Origin: Synergistaceae bacterium UBA5560
Lineage (GTDB): Bacteria; Synergistota; Synergistia; Synergistales; Aminiphilaceae
Assembly (NCBI GenBank): GCA_002425685.1
Contig: DIMS01000056.1
Coordinates: 1-64,000 of the forward strand
DNA: 64,000 nt
Direction: 5' to 3'
Within the stretch, counting starts at the first letter, position 1. Every line of letters starts with the position of its first letter. Positions 17,952-26,847 of the stretch are shown one piece after another. The notes below the pieces were generated by a model, which was given only the letters and a program-made list of their open reading frames with translations, was not told where the DNA came from and did no database searches. The position numbers were made by a program, and so were the translations under genes.

Positions 17952-18809
17952 CTAGGCCGCCGCAGCCGCAAGACTCCAGGCGTGGCGCACCACTGCGCCG
18001 GGAATGTCCACGCCGGTGGGCTCGATGGAATTGCGGAATTCCGCGCTGTCGTTCACCTCGTTCACGAGCCATCCCCGGACGGAGGCGAAGAGATCCACCG
18101 CGAGGAAATCGCCTCCGATCGCTTCCTGGACCTGCCGCAGCAGGGTTTCGAGTGTCGCGTCGAGAGGGTGTTTTTCCGCCCGTCCTCCCCGGGCGGTGTT
18201 GGTGATCCAGTGGTCGCTCCGTCGCCGGATGGCGCAAAGCGGTTCTCCACCCACCACGAAGGCCCGCAGGTCGTATCCCTCCGCTTTGTTCACGTATTCC
18301 TGAAGGTAGAACAGCCCGTGCCGTCCCCCGAGATGTTCCTTGTGCTCCACCAGAGCCTCCGCGGCGTCCCGGTCGTTCACCTTCGCCAGAAGGCGTCCCC
18401 AGCTTCCCGAGACGGGTTTCATCACCAGGGGATAGCCCAGTTCGTCCGCGGCGGCGAGGGCGCCCTCCGCGGAAAAGGCCACGCGGTACGCGGGCTGTGG
18501 CACTCCGGCCCGCTCCAGGGCTAGAGTCGTGGCGAGCTTGTCTCCGCAGAGCCGCATCACCGCCGAGGGGTTCATCACCCGTGCGCCCCGGGTCTCCAGA
18601 AAGGCCGCGAGGGATTCGTTGTGCCCGTGGGCGATGCATCGTGCCAGCACGACATCACCAGAAAGAGTCCGCGAGGGATCTCCCCAGGCGTCGTCCGTCA
18701 CGTCCTCCAAAAGAACGGGAATGTCCAGGCGCCGGGCCGCCTCGGCAAGGAGTTTCTCCTCCGCACGGAGGCGGGAATGAAAGATCCGGAGGGATCGTGC
18801 CTGCCCCAT
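17952..18809 (-). CDS. lysX: [LysW]-aminoadipate (or glutamate) ligase, ATP-grasp
   Basis: A 285-residue RimK-type ATP-grasp ligase that attaches the amino acid to the C-terminal Glu of LysW. Motifs: [16 protein letters not shown] (ATP-binding lysine), [33 protein letters not shown] and the Mg2+-binding [14 protein letters not shown]. The GSWGRLLA loop resembles Thermus LysX, favouring aminoadipate, but some LysX homologues also handle glutamate for arginine synthesis. The start lies one base after the lysW stop with little ribosome site of its own, so translation is probably coupled to lysW. Confidence 0.92.
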   Translation of the reverse strand: MGQARSLRIFHSRLRAEEKLLAEAARRLDIPVLLEDVTDDAWGDPSRTLSGDVVLARCIAHGHNESLAAFLETRGARVMNPSAVMRLCGDKLATTLALERAGVPQPAYRVAFSAEGALAAADELGYPLVMKPVSGSWGRLLAKVNDRDAAEALVEHKEHLGGRHGLFYLQEYVNKAEGYDLRAFVVGGEPLCAIRRRSDHWITNTARGGRAEKHPLDATLETLLRQVQEAIGGDFLAVDLFASVRGWLVNEVNDSAEFRNSIEPTGVDIPGAVVRHAWSLAAAAA

Positions 18810-18810
18810 C

Positions 18811-18993
18811 CTACTCACCCCAGTCTTCCTGAACCTGGGGGGCTTCCTCCACCGCCACCGGGTCCAGGGACACCACCTCAAGCTCGGTGCCGCAGTCCCC
18901 GCAGAGGAGGATTTCCCCCACCAGCACATTTTCGGGAAGCGCCACGTTTCCCTCGCAGACCACACAGACCGCCCGTCGTTCCGATTCCGCCAT
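18811..18993 (-). CDS. lysW: Lysine biosynthesis carrier protein LysW
   Basis: A 60-residue acidic carrier protein. A zinc-ribbon is formed by CVVCEGN and CGDCG, and the C-terminus is EDWGE, the signature whose terminal glutamate gamma-carboxyl is linked to the alpha-amino group of aminoadipate. It is the substrate scaffold for LysX, Z, Y, J and K encoded behind it. AAAGGAG lies seven bases before the ATG. It is the first gene after the T-box leader. Confidence 0.95.
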   Translation of the reverse strand: MAESERRAVCVVCEGNVALPENVLVGEILLCGDCGTELEVVSLDPVAVEEAPQVQEDWGE

Positions 18994-19097
18994 CGTGCTC
19001 TCTCCTTTCTTTTTGTCGCCGCTCTCCACCGCACATCCTCCGGTTTGGTTCTTCGTCCGTCGCCCGGAAAAGCGGTTTTCACCGGTTCCGTGCATAC

Positions 19098-19441
19098 AAA
19101 AAGGCCCGTCCCCTCTCAGGGACGGGCCTTGAACCCGCGGTACCACCCTGCTTGAGCGCACACATGTGCACTCCCGCTCTCGGCCTGTCACGGCGACCGA
19201 ACTCCGGGACGCGTACTCCGGGAAAACCCCTTTCCGCTCCGGCTCCGCGAGCTTTCGGCATTCTCGAAACATTCCCGAAGGCGCCTCGCAGCCGGTAAGC
19301 GCCTCTCTCTGGCGGGATTTTTCCGTGCCTCTCGCTTCATCGCCATTGCCTTTCCGCTCTGTTCCGATCCCATCCCCACGAAAAAAAGCGCTTTCGTGAT
19401 CGCGAGTTTCCTCCGGAGGGACCCTGCGGAAATTCTGTTTG
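19098..19441 (-). promoter_or_regulatory. T-box leader of the lysWXYZJK operon
   Basis: On the minus strand the T-box sequence AGGGTGGTACCGCG (19149-19136) is followed by a terminator with a 12-bp stem (arms 19130-19119 and 19112-19101) and five T. About 290 bases of structured leader precede it, including CAGAGAGAGGCG, resembling the conserved distal Stem I bulge. A Stem I internal helix (GCGAG with CTCGC) leaves a loop GAAAG (19256-19252) containing Lys codons AAA/AAG; in the usual GAA-NNN register it would read AGC, so lysine specificity is likely from context but not proven. Uncharged tRNA would stabilize the antiterminator and switch the operon on. Confidence 0.88.
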
Positions 19442-19447
19442 CGAAGA

Positions 19448-19475
19448 ATCTTACACGACGATCCAAAAATGTCAA
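19448..19475 (-). promoter_or_regulatory. Promoter of the lys operon
   Basis: Minus strand: TTGACA (19475-19470), a 16-base spacer and TAAGAT (19453-19448). A transcript starting near 19441 would carry the whole T-box leader. Confidence 0.75.
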
Positions 19476-19794
19476 GAGGAACGAAGCAGACTTGGAACGA
19501 GGCAGGGAGAATGTCATCCCTAAGGAACCTCTGAAAAATGCCACGCCGATCTCGGAAAAACGTGATGCGATTCGAGAGAGGAGCAATTCCTGCCTGATCA
19601 GAGCGTCCCTAAAACGGGACAGGGACAATGTCGTCTGTTCTTCTCTGCGGACGATGAGGAGCCAGTGTTTCCTGAGCCTGACGGAAGCGACCAAAGCGGC
19701 GATGAGTTGTGTGCGTCACGTGGTGTAGAAAGGTTTTCATGGTGTTCGGCGGCGAGTCGGCAATGTTCCGGCACGAAAGAACCCGAGAAAGGGC
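19476..19794. other. Intergenic region without recognizable gene
   Basis: About 320 bases between the lys promoter and the 3' end of the IclR gene. Both strands stay partly open but with no ribosome site or family. A stretch near 19522 (AAGGAACCTCTGAAAAA) vaguely resembles an insertion-sequence end, but no partner inverted repeat or transposase is visible, so no mobile element is called. Confidence 0.3.
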
Positions 19795-20571
19795 TCAGTC
19801 ACTTTTCCCCAGGCTGCGGGAGAGCGTCTCCGCAGCGGTTTTCAACCCCTCCGCAAGTTCGGGAAAACGCTCTTCGGAAAAACGGAAGGTGGGGCCTGAA
19901 ATGGCCAGGCAGGCCACCATGGCACCGCTTCCGTCGAAGATGGGCGCCGCCGCGGAGAAGACCCCCTCTTCTCGTTCGGCGACGCTGACGGCATAGCCGT
20001 TCGCACGCACGTTTTCCAGGCGTGATCGTATGACGGCGGGGTCGGTGATGGTGTTCGCCGTGAGGGGTTTCGCCTCGGCGATGATCTGTTCCGCTTCGTC
20101 CGGATCGGAGAACGCCAAAAAACACCGTCCGGACGCCCCTGCCCACAGGGGAAATCTCGAGCCGAGCTGGGCGGAGCGTTTCAGCGTGTGGAGGCTTTCC
20201 ACCTGTTCGTAGCAGACGCGGTATTTCCCCTGCTTGATGTAGAGGTTCACCGTTTCTCCGAAGAGATTCCGGAGCGCCACCATGACGGGAAGCGCATATT
20301 TGCGCAGGTTCAGGGACTCCTTTGCGAGTGCTCCGAGATAGATCAGGCGTGTTCCGAGACGGAAAGTCTTTGTCTCCGGATCGCGGTCGAGGAAGTGCTC
20401 CTCCACCAGGGATCCCAGAATCCGGGACGTTGTGGAAAGAGGGAGGTCCAGCTTTCTGGAGAGCTCCGTCATGCTCCATTCCGGAGCTTTTCTGGAGAAG
20501 CACAGCAATACCGCGAGAGCTTTCTTGATCGAGGTGTTTCCGGCCTCGATCTCCCGTTCTTCGTGAGGCAT
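19795..20571 (-). CDS. IclR-family transcriptional regulator
   Basis: A 258-residue regulator. The N-terminal winged helix (SIKKALAVLLCFSRKAPEWS and MTELSRKLDLPLSTTSRILGSL) is followed by the IclR effector domain (about 85-258) ending in VACLAISGPTFRF. The start MPHEERE is preferred because GAGGAGG lies seven bases upstream; an upstream ATG would add 33 unlike residues. It is divergent from a TAXI TRAP transporter and a C-C lyase gene, and the shared promoter region contains TTCCA/TGGAA repeats like IclR operators. It therefore probably represses that uptake and cleavage module and senses its substrate or product. Confidence 0.9.
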   Translation of the reverse strand: MPHEEREIEAGNTSIKKALAVLLCFSRKAPEWSMTELSRKLDLPLSTTSRILGSLVEEHFLDRDPETKTFRLGTRLIYLGALAKESLNLRKYALPVMVALRNLFGETVNLYIKQGKYRVCYEQVESLHTLKRSAQLGSRFPLWAGASGRCFLAFSDPDEAEQIIAEAKPLTANTITDPAVIRSRLENVRANGYAVSVAEREEGVFSAAAPIFDGSGAMVACLAISGPTFRFSEERFPELAEGLKTAAETLSRSLGKSD

Positions 20572-20676
20572 GGTTCGTTCCTCCTCGTCAAAGAATCTTT
20601 CGCCTCCCCGGAGTGCGGGAGTCGTGTTTCTCCAGGGCTGTCGAAAGCACTGGATACCTCGAGTGTTCAAAAAATC

Positions 20677-20704
20677 TTGACAAGGAACTTCGAAAAGCTA
20701 TACT
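20677..20704 (+). promoter_or_regulatory. Promoter of the TAXI-TRAP operon
   Basis: TTGACA (20677-20682), a 16-base spacer and TATACT (20699-20704), one of the best promoter matches in the window. It implies a leader of roughly 270 bases before the receptor gene, in which I saw no other gene. Confidence 0.8.
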
Positions 20705-20713
20705 TACGCCAAG

Positions 20714-20750
20714 CTTCCATATTTTAGCATATAACTTCCATATTGTGGAA
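20714..20750. promoter_or_regulatory. Probable IclR operator
   Basis: Just downstream of the promoter, CTTCCATATT occurs twice, 21 bases apart (20714-20723 and 20735-20744), and the second copy is part of the palindrome TTCCA-TATTG-TGGAA (20736-20750). The two-turn spacing and position at the transcription start fit repression by the divergent IclR protein. Confidence 0.55.
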
Positions 20751-20983
20751 TTTTGTTGGACCGGAAACAGCGTTTCGCACGAGAGGGCTTTTTTCGGAAA
20801 ACGATGCAGAAGGGAGGGGGAAAGGAAGGACCACGCGGAGGAGTTGAGGCATGGGTGGCCGGCGCCGCAGTCTGACGCGACAAGGGAGACGGAAAGGTTC
20901 TTCTGTCCGCGAGCGCTATGGGGATGTTGTGAGACGTTCTGGGTTGTTTGATGTTTTTCGAGAGGGTATGGGAGGTGTTCTTC

Positions 20984-21928
20984 GTGAAGAAATGTGCGAT
21001 TCTTCTCAGTCTGATGATGCTCCTCGTTCTCTCCGCCTGTGCCGGTGCGGAGGAATTCGTCCGGATCGGCACGAGCAGTGTGGGAGGCGGCTTCTATCAG
21101 ATAGGCAACGTCATCGCCCAGCTTGGCGCGAAAGTCATGCCCGAGGTGAATTTCACCGCTGTCACGGGAGGCTCCATCAAAAACTGCATCAACCTGGACA
21201 AGAAAGAGGTCGAGCTCGGCATCGTCCAATCGGGAACACTGCTCGAGGCCGTTCAGGGCGTCGGCTCCTTCGAGGGGAAGCCGATCACGTCGCTCCGGTA
21301 CATTACGGCCATCTATCCCATGCCCTGCCATATTTTGGTGAACCTCGACGCGGGAATCACCTCCGTAGCGGACATGAGGGGGAAACGCATCGACTTCGGT
21401 CCCGTAGGGGGCGGTATCGAGGTGAACACGGCCCAGATTCTCGACATTTTCGGCATCACGCCCAAGGACGTGAAGGTGGAGCGTTTCGGCAGATCCGAAG
21501 TTGCGGAGGCCATGAAGACGGGCACGTCGGACGCGCACATCTGGGCCACGAACGCGCCGAATGCGGAGGTGACGGACATGATCACCTCCGGCAAGGTGGG
21601 GCTCATCGGCATCGAGCCGGAGAAAATCAACGAGATCGTGCAGAAATATCCGTCCTTCGCCGCGGACATGATCCCCGCGAAGAGCTATGCGGGACAGGAC
21701 GGGGACCTCTTCACCGTTGCCGCCGTGGGTGCTCTCGTGGCAGGCGCGGACATGAGCGACGAACTGGCCTACAAAATCACGAAAATGCTCTATGAAAACG
21801 AGGCGTTCCTGAAGGAGCGGCACAAGTATTTCGCGAACTTCTCTCTTCAGAAGGCCCTCGACGGGCGATGCATTCCCATCCATCCCGGCGCGGAGAAATT
21901 CTACCGCGAGAAGGGGCTTCTGAAGTAG
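20984..21928 (+). CDS. TAXI-family TRAP transporter solute receptor
   Basis: A 314-residue exported binding protein of the TAXI group. A lipoprotein signal is visible (hydrophobic stretch then LSACAG, with Cys as the lipobox residue). The mature part starts FVRIGTSSVGGGFYQIG, the hallmark of TAXI receptors, with AVTGGSIKNC and FGPVGGGIEVNTAQIL further on. It captures an organic anion or amino acid for the fused membrane component encoded next. The start is GTG with GGGAGGT eight bases before; an upstream ATG would place 12 odd residues before the signal peptide. Confidence 0.92.
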   Translation: MKKCAILLSLMMLLVLSACAGAEEFVRIGTSSVGGGFYQIGNVIAQLGAKVMPEVNFTAVTGGSIKNCINLDKKEVELGIVQSGTLLEAVQGVGSFEGKPITSLRYITAIYPMPCHILVNLDAGITSVADMRGKRIDFGPVGGGIEVNTAQILDIFGITPKDVKVERFGRSEVAEAMKTGTSDAHIWATNAPNAEVTDMITSGKVGLIGIEPEKINEIVQKYPSFAADMIPAKSYAGQDGDLFTVAAVGALVAGADMSDELAYKITKMLYENEAFLKERHKYFANFSLQKALDGRCIPIHPGAEKFYREKGLLK

Positions 21929-22049
21929 CGACGACGGCTTGGGAGGGATACATGTCGCTGCCGACGCGGGGCGGGGCGGAACTCCTTTTCCGTCTCTCCG
22001 GTTTCACCCGCTCCGTCCGTTTCTGTAGGATGTCATGGAGGAATGAACG

Positions 22050-23990
22050 ATGATCGGAACGCCAAACGACGGTTCCGCGCAAACGGTCTCTTCGGAAAAA
22101 AAACCGGGGCGGAGGAAGCGCTCCTTCGCCGGGCCCGTGAAGTACGTGGTCACTGCGCTCACGGTGCTTCTCGCCGTCTTCCATCTCTACACGGCGTTCT
22201 TCGGGCTCTTTCCTTCGATGCAGCAACGGAGCTTCCACATCGCCTTCGTGCTGGCGCTGATTTTTCTCCTGTATCCGGCGACCTCCCGTTCTCCCATGGA
22301 GCGGCCTTCGCCGCTCGACTGGATCTGTGCCGGCCTCGGGGCGTTCTGTTCTCTCTACGTGTTCTTCAACTACGACGCCATCGCCTCCAGGGCGGGCATG
22401 TATCTGGACTACGAGATCTATCTGGGGATCGTGTTCACGGCGCTCGTCTTCGAGGCGGCCCGAAGAACCCTGGGTAATGTCATGCCCGTCTTCTGCAGTC
22501 TGTTCCTGCTCTTCGCCTATTTCGGAAGGTCTCTGCCGGGACCGCTCCGGCACTTCGGGCTCTCCATCCCCCGCATCGTGGAGGAACTCTACCTCACCAC
22601 GGACGGACTTTTCGGCCTCGTGGCGGGCGTGTCGGCCACGTACATCTTTCTCTTCATCCTCTTCGGGGCCTTTCTGGACTCCACGAAGACGTCCACGTTC
22701 TTCAACGATTTCTCCATGGCTCTCACAGGGCACATGAAGGGCGGTCCCGCACGGATCGCCGTACTGGCCAGCGCACTCATGGGGACCATCAGCGGCAGCA
22801 CCTCCGCGAACGTGGCCACCACGGGGGCCTTCACCATTCCCCTGATGAAACGGGTGGGTTTTCAACCTCACTACGCAGGAGCGGTCGAGGCCGCGGCCTC
22901 GACGGGAGGACAGATCATGCCTCCCGTCATGGGGGCGGCGGCGTTCATCATCGCCGATGCTCTGGGGGTTCCCTACATGAAGGTTCTCCTGGCGGCCATC
23001 GTGCCGGCACTGCTCTACTTCTGGGGTATCTGGTGTGCGCTGGGTATCGAGGCGGACAAGCTGGGAATCAAGGGCTTGGACCGCTCCCAGCTCCCGCGGC
23101 TGCGGGACGTGCTTTTTCGGGACGGCTACAAGGCGATTCCCCTGGCGGTGATCATCTACTTTCTGCTCCGTGGCTACAATCCTCTTTACGCCGCCTGCTG
23201 GGGCATCGGTGCCGCCGTGGTCTTCAGCTACGTGCGAAAGGAGAGCCGTCTCGATCTGAAGGGGTTGGTGGCGACGCTCGAAGCGGGATCGAAAACGGCC
23301 CTTTCCGTTGCCATCGCCTGTACCATCGTGGGTGTGGTCATCGGCATGATGGGTGCCACGGGGGTGGCCCTCAAGATCGGCGACGTGGTACTCGCCGTGA
23401 CGCAGGGACGGTTCTTCCCCACCCTGGTGGTCACCATGATTCTCGCGGTGATCTTCGGCATGGGCATGCCCACAACGGCGAGCTACGTCATGACCAGTGC
23501 GGTGGCCGCTCCGGCTCTCATCCTGCTTGGGTCGGAACCTCTGGACGTGCACATGTTCGTGTTCTATTTCGCCGCCCTTTCCTCCATCACGCCCCCGGTC
23601 TGCGTCGGAGCCTACACCGCGGCGGGCATTGCCGGATCGGATCCCAACAGAACGGCGTTCACGTCGGTGAAGCTGGCACTCACAGGATTTCTGATTCCCT
23701 TCATTTTCATGTACTCCCCGGAGATTTTGCTCACCAATGTCGCCTCTCCGTGGGTCACCGGGCTCGCGGTGTTGAGCGCCTTCGCGGGGGTGTACGTTCT
23801 TGCCGTCGCCACCGAGGGATACCTGTTCTCCCCTCTGCTTTTCGTGGAGCGCCTGTGTTGTTTTGCCGCGGCGTTGTTCCTTCTTATGCCCGGATCCGCC
23901 ACCGACGTGGTTGGTGTGGCGCTTTTCGGAGGAATTTTCATGTTTCAGAAATGGCGTGCGCGAAAAGGGGGCGAAAGCGGACGAGCCTGA
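22050..23990 (+). CDS. TRAP transporter permease, 4TM/12TM fusion protein
   Basis: A 646-residue fused DctQM-type permease that partners TAXI receptors. The N-terminal part (about 30-175) supplies the small four-helix subunit, the rest the 12-helix DctM-like carrier. Typical motifs: SGSTSANVATTGAFTIPLM, ASTGGQIMPPVMGAAAFI and FGMGMPTTASYVM. It uses an ion gradient (usually Na+) to import the ligand bound by the receptor. GGAGGAATGAACG precedes the ATG; the gap of about 120 bases from the receptor gene contains nothing recognizable. Confidence 0.93.
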   Translation: MIGTPNDGSAQTVSSEKKPGRRKRSFAGPVKYVVTALTVLLAVFHLYTAFFGLFPSMQQRSFHIAFVLALIFLLYPATSRSPMERPSPLDWICAGLGAFCSLYVFFNYDAIASRAGMYLDYEIYLGIVFTALVFEAARRTLGNVMPVFCSLFLLFAYFGRSLPGPLRHFGLSIPRIVEELYLTTDGLFGLVAGVSATYIFLFILFGAFLDSTKTSTFFNDFSMALTGHMKGGPARIAVLASALMGTISGSTSANVATTGAFTIPLMKRVGFQPHYAGAVEAAASTGGQIMPPVMGAAAFIIADALGVPYMKVLLAAIVPALLYFWGIWCALGIEADKLGIKGLDRSQLPRLRDVLFRDGYKAIPLAVIIYFLLRGYNPLYAACWGIGAAVVFSYVRKESRLDLKGLVATLEAGSKTALSVAIACTIVGVVIGMMGATGVALKIGDVVLAVTQGRFFPTLVVTMILAVIFGMGMPTTASYVMTSAVAAPALILLGSEPLDVHMFVFYFAALSSITPPVCVGAYTAAGIAGSDPNRTAFTSVKLALTGFLIPFIFMYSPEILLTNVASPWVTGLAVLSAFAGVYVLAVATEGYLFSPLLFVERLCCFAAALFLLMPGSATDVVGVALFGGIFMFQKWRARKGGESGRA

Positions 23991-24085
23991 CCCGGGCAAT
24001 TCCGCAGGTCTTTTTTCGCAAGGTTTTTCGAGGGCCGTGCCACATTCGGGACGTGCTCCATTCTCTCTGACGGAGGAGATTTCTC

Positions 24086-24976
24086 ATGAAGACATCGACG
24101 AAACTCAAGGCGCTCATTCAGCAGCGGAAGGCCCTGGTTGTTCCCGGAGCACACGATGTGATCTCCGCAAAACTCATCGAAAAGACCGGTTTCGAGGCGC
24201 TCCAGGTCAGCGGCTTCGGCCTGGCCGCCACGTATCTCGGCCTGCCCGACATGGCTTTCATCACGTTCAGCGAAGTTCAGGCGTTCACGTTCAACATCAT
24301 CAAGGCCGTGAAGATTCCCGTCATGGCCGATGCCGACACCGGATACGGCAACAGCATCAACGCCATGTTCGTCACCGAGGGCTTCATTCGCATCGGCGCG
24401 GCGGGCATGAACATCGAGGACCAGTATTTTCCCAAGCGGTGCGGCCATATGGAGGGAAAGCAGATCATCCCCACGGAGGAGATGGTTCTCAAAATCAAGG
24501 CCTGCGCGAAAGTGCGGAACGAACTCGATCCGGATTTCGTCATCAACGCCCGTACCGATGCCATCGCCGTCTCCGGCATCGACGAAGCGATCCGTCGGGG
24601 AAATGCCTATGCGGATGCCGGAGCGGACATGATCTTCGTCGAGGCTCCCAGAACCCGGGAGGATATCGTCAAGGCCGTGAAGGAGATCAAGGCTCCCGTG
24701 AGCATCAACCTCTTCGACAATGTGGAGGGAGGCAAGACTCCCCTTATTCCCGTGGAGGAGCTGCGCGAGATGGGAGTCGCCCGGGTGAGCATTCCCGTGG
24801 GCACGACCTTCGCCGCCTTCCGCGGCGTGGAGCGCTACCTTGAGGCCATCAAGGGCGGAGCGCTCGCGCCGGGACGGACCGATCTCGTCTCCTCCTTCGC
24901 GGAGTTCAAGGAGGTTGCGGGATACACTACCTTCCGGACCCTCGAAAAGGAGTTCCTTCCCAAGTTCGTGGACTGA
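24086..24976 (+). CDS. Isocitrate lyase/PEP mutase superfamily lyase
   Basis: A 296-residue TIM-barrel enzyme. It carries Mg2+ ligands in MADADTGYGN (Asp82, Asp84), an IEDQ motif, and the lyase loop PKRCGH with Cys119, which marks C-C lyases (methylisocitrate, dimethylmalate or oxaloacetate-type) rather than PEP mutases. ARTDA and INLFDNVEGG complete the family pattern. GGAGGAG precedes the start. Being third in the TAXI-TRAP operon, it probably cleaves the imported compound, a substituted malate or citrate-like acid; which one cannot be decided from sequence. 2,3-dimethylmalate lyase and 2-methylisocitrate lyase are the leading alternatives. Confidence 0.85.
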   Translation: MKTSTKLKALIQQRKALVVPGAHDVISAKLIEKTGFEALQVSGFGLAATYLGLPDMAFITFSEVQAFTFNIIKAVKIPVMADADTGYGNSINAMFVTEGFIRIGAAGMNIEDQYFPKRCGHMEGKQIIPTEEMVLKIKACAKVRNELDPDFVINARTDAIAVSGIDEAIRRGNAYADAGADMIFVEAPRTREDIVKAVKEIKAPVSINLFDNVEGGKTPLIPVEELREMGVARVSIPVGTTFAAFRGVERYLEAIKGGALAPGRTDLVSSFAEFKEVAGYTTFRTLEKEFLPKFVD

Positions 24977-25029
24977 GCGCAGACCGTCGCCCAGAGCGAG
25001 GGCGACACGCATTCCCACCGGTGACGCAG

Positions 25030-25066
25030 ACGGCAGGCGGAGAGGAAGTCCCTCTCCGCCTGCCGT
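25030..25066. terminator. Hairpin terminator between convergent genes
   Basis: A perfect 15-bp stem (25030-25044 with 25052-25066) followed by only three T on the plus strand. It lies between the convergent lyase and ABC permease genes and probably ends transcription from the lyase side. Confidence 0.6.
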
Positions 25067-25129
25067 TTCGCTGGCGCGCTGTTCCCTCGCTTTCCAGAGC
25101 TTCGAAATTCCAGGATCCCCCCCTTGCCG

Positions 25130-25867
25130 TCACAGGATCCATTTGCGGCGGATGTTCCGAAGGCTCGCCGCGAAGAGCCCGATGCAGAAGGCGCCGAGGA
25201 TGGTGAAGTCCAGCGAATAGGACATGGTGTTGGTTCCCGAGACGGCACCATGGAGAAGATCCGCACCGTAAGTGAGGGGAAGTGCGTAGGACAGGGGGCG
25301 GAGAAAAAGGGGCAACCGCTCCAGGGGAACGAAGAGGCCGCAGAGGAAGAGCATGGGAAAACGGAAAAAGTTGGAAAAAGTCTGGGCCTCGAAGACCTCT
25401 CGCACGGCAACGGCGATGAAGAGCCCGAAGAAGGTGGAGACCACGGCGAGAAGGAGTACTGTGGGAGCGAAGATGCCCCACGCGACGGGGGGGAGAGTGA
25501 TGAAAAAGCCCGCGAGAAGCACGGGGACGAAGGCACCCGCCACGCCGAAGAGGACCGCCCCTGCTGTCTTGGCGAGCATGAGCAGCTCAAGGGAGATGGG
25601 CGCCAGAAGGAGCCGGTCGAAGGCGCGCTCTTTCTTTTCGAAGGTCACCGTCACGGCCAGCATGGAGGTGCTGCCGAAGAGAACGGACACGGCCACGACG
25701 CCGGGCAGGACGGAGGGGAGATCCTCCATGCCCCTGCCGGAGCGCAGGAAGAACATGCCCGTCCAGGCGAGAGGAAAGAGAATTCCCCAGCTGATGTTGG
25801 GCGGTTTCAGGTAATAGGCCCGCATGTCCTTGACGAGGATGTTCCAGAAGGCGATCCACTGCTTCAT
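25130..25867 (-). CDS. ABC-2 type transporter permease
   Basis: A 245-residue membrane protein of the ABC-2 export family with about six helices. Typical features: an N-terminal amphipathic start before the first helix (FWNILVKDMRAYYLKPPN), the FEKKERAFDRLLLAP loop, and the C-terminal FLCGLFVPLERLPLFLRPLSY segment. The gene overlaps the ATPase gene by four bases. Homologues export drugs, lipids or metal-related compounds. It is the fourth gene of an operon led by an ArsR-type regulator, which suggests a metal, metalloid or thiol-stress role. Confidence 0.9.
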   Translation of the reverse strand: MKQWIAFWNILVKDMRAYYLKPPNISWGILFPLAWTGMFFLRSGRGMEDLPSVLPGVVAVSVLFGSTSMLAVTVTFEKKERAFDRLLLAPISLELLMLAKTAGAVLFGVAGAFVPVLLAGFFITLPPVAWGIFAPTVLLLAVVSTFFGLFIAVAVREVFEAQTFSNFFRFPMLFLCGLFVPLERLPLFLRPLSYALPLTYGADLLHGAVSGTNTMSYSLDFTILGAFCIGLFAASLRNIRRKWIL

Positions 25868-26847
25868 GACGTTCCCCCCTTCGCTCCCGATTTCTCCTTT
25901 TCCCGGTGCAGTGCATCCGCCTCGATGCCCGTGATCTCCACGAAGACATCCTCAAGGGAGGGGCGGAGCCGTACCGCTTCGAGCACCTGGGCGCCGTGTT
26001 CTTCCAGAAGGCGCACGAGGGGACCGATGGCAACGGGCTGGTCCGCCTCGACGAGAAGCATGTCCTCGGCGGGACAGGAAAAGGTCAGATCGGGAAAGAC
26101 TGGTGGAAGGATGTCGACAACCTCTCCGGAAAGACCGCCGCAGCAAACCCGCAGGCGATGCCGCTTTTGGAGAGGCGTGAGGAGGTGCTCCACCGAGTCG
26201 ATGCGGATGATGCGCCCTTTTACCAGAAAGGCGATGCGGTCGCAGAGGCGCTCCGCCTCCTCGATGTAGTGGGTTGTGAGAAAAAGGGTCGTTCCGTCGC
26301 GATGGAGATCCGCCAGAATGCGACGGATCTGCCGGGCGCTGGCTACGTCGATTCCCGTGGTGGGTTCGTCGAGAAAGAGGATTTCCGGTTTGTGGAGAAG
26401 CCCCGCAGCGATGGTGAGTTTGCGTTTCATTCCTTTGGAATAGCCTCCGAAGAGGCGATGCCCCGCCTCGGCGAGGCCGAAGATCTCCAGGAGCTCTCCG
26501 GCACGGTGTCGGCGCTCCGTCTTGCCCATGCCGTAGAGCGCACCGCAGAAGGCGAGGTTGTCGAATCCGGACAGTTCCGGATAGAGATTGCTCTCGTCGG
26601 AGACGACGCCGAGAAGGTGCTGGGCGGCCTTGGGGTTTCGTGTACAGTCGAGTCCGCCCACTCGGATCGTTCCAGCGTCAGGGCGCGCAAGCCCCGTGAG
26701 AAGGTTGATGGTGGTCGTCTTTCCCGCTCCGTTGGGGCCGAGGAAGCCGAAAAATTCACCCCGGCGGACCGAGAAGGACACGTCCGCCAGGGCCTGTACG
26801 TCTCCGAATCGCTTGCGCAGCCCTGAGGCGACCAGAACGTCCGTCAT
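25864..26847 (-). CDS. ABC transporter ATP-binding protein
   Basis: A 327-residue ATPase of the ABC-2/CcmA-like export class. Walker A is [10 protein letters not shown] (37-45), the signature is GGYSKGMKRK, Walker B is ILFLDEPTTG, and the switch His is in LTTHYIEEAE. The C-terminal extension (about 225-327), with DILPPVFPDL and RPSLEDVFVEI, is typical of such exporters. It has no ribosome site of its own: its ATG shares bases with the stop of the small cysteine-rich gene upstream (TGATG), so it is translated by coupling. It energizes the permease encoded next. Confidence 0.92.
   Translation of the reverse strand: MTDVLVASGLRKRFGDVQALADVSFSVRRGEFFGFLGPNGAGKTTTINLLTGLARPDAGTIRVGGLDCTRNPKAAQHLLGVVSDESNLYPELSGFDNLAFCGALYGMGKTERRHRAGELLEIFGLAEAGHRLFGGYSKGMKRKLTIAAGLLHKPEILFLDEPTTGIDVASARQIRRILADLHRDGTTLFLTTHYIEEAERLCDRIAFLVKGRIIRIDSVEHLLTPLQKRHRLRVCCGGLSGEVVDILPPVFPDLTFSCPAEDMLLVEADQPVAIGPLVRLLEEHGAQVLEAVRLRPSLEDVFVEITGIEADALHREKEKSGAKGGTS

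Noticed and set aside
19476..19794. Remnant of an insertion sequence or MITE
   Set aside because: Only a short resemblance to an insertion-sequence end; no matching inverted repeat, target duplication or transposase fragment could be found by eye.
21777..23999. A 740-codon open frame on the minus strand across the TRAP permease gene
   Set aside because: Antisense shadow of a clear 4TM/12TM permease; composition is His, Gly and Glu-rich with no recognizable domain.
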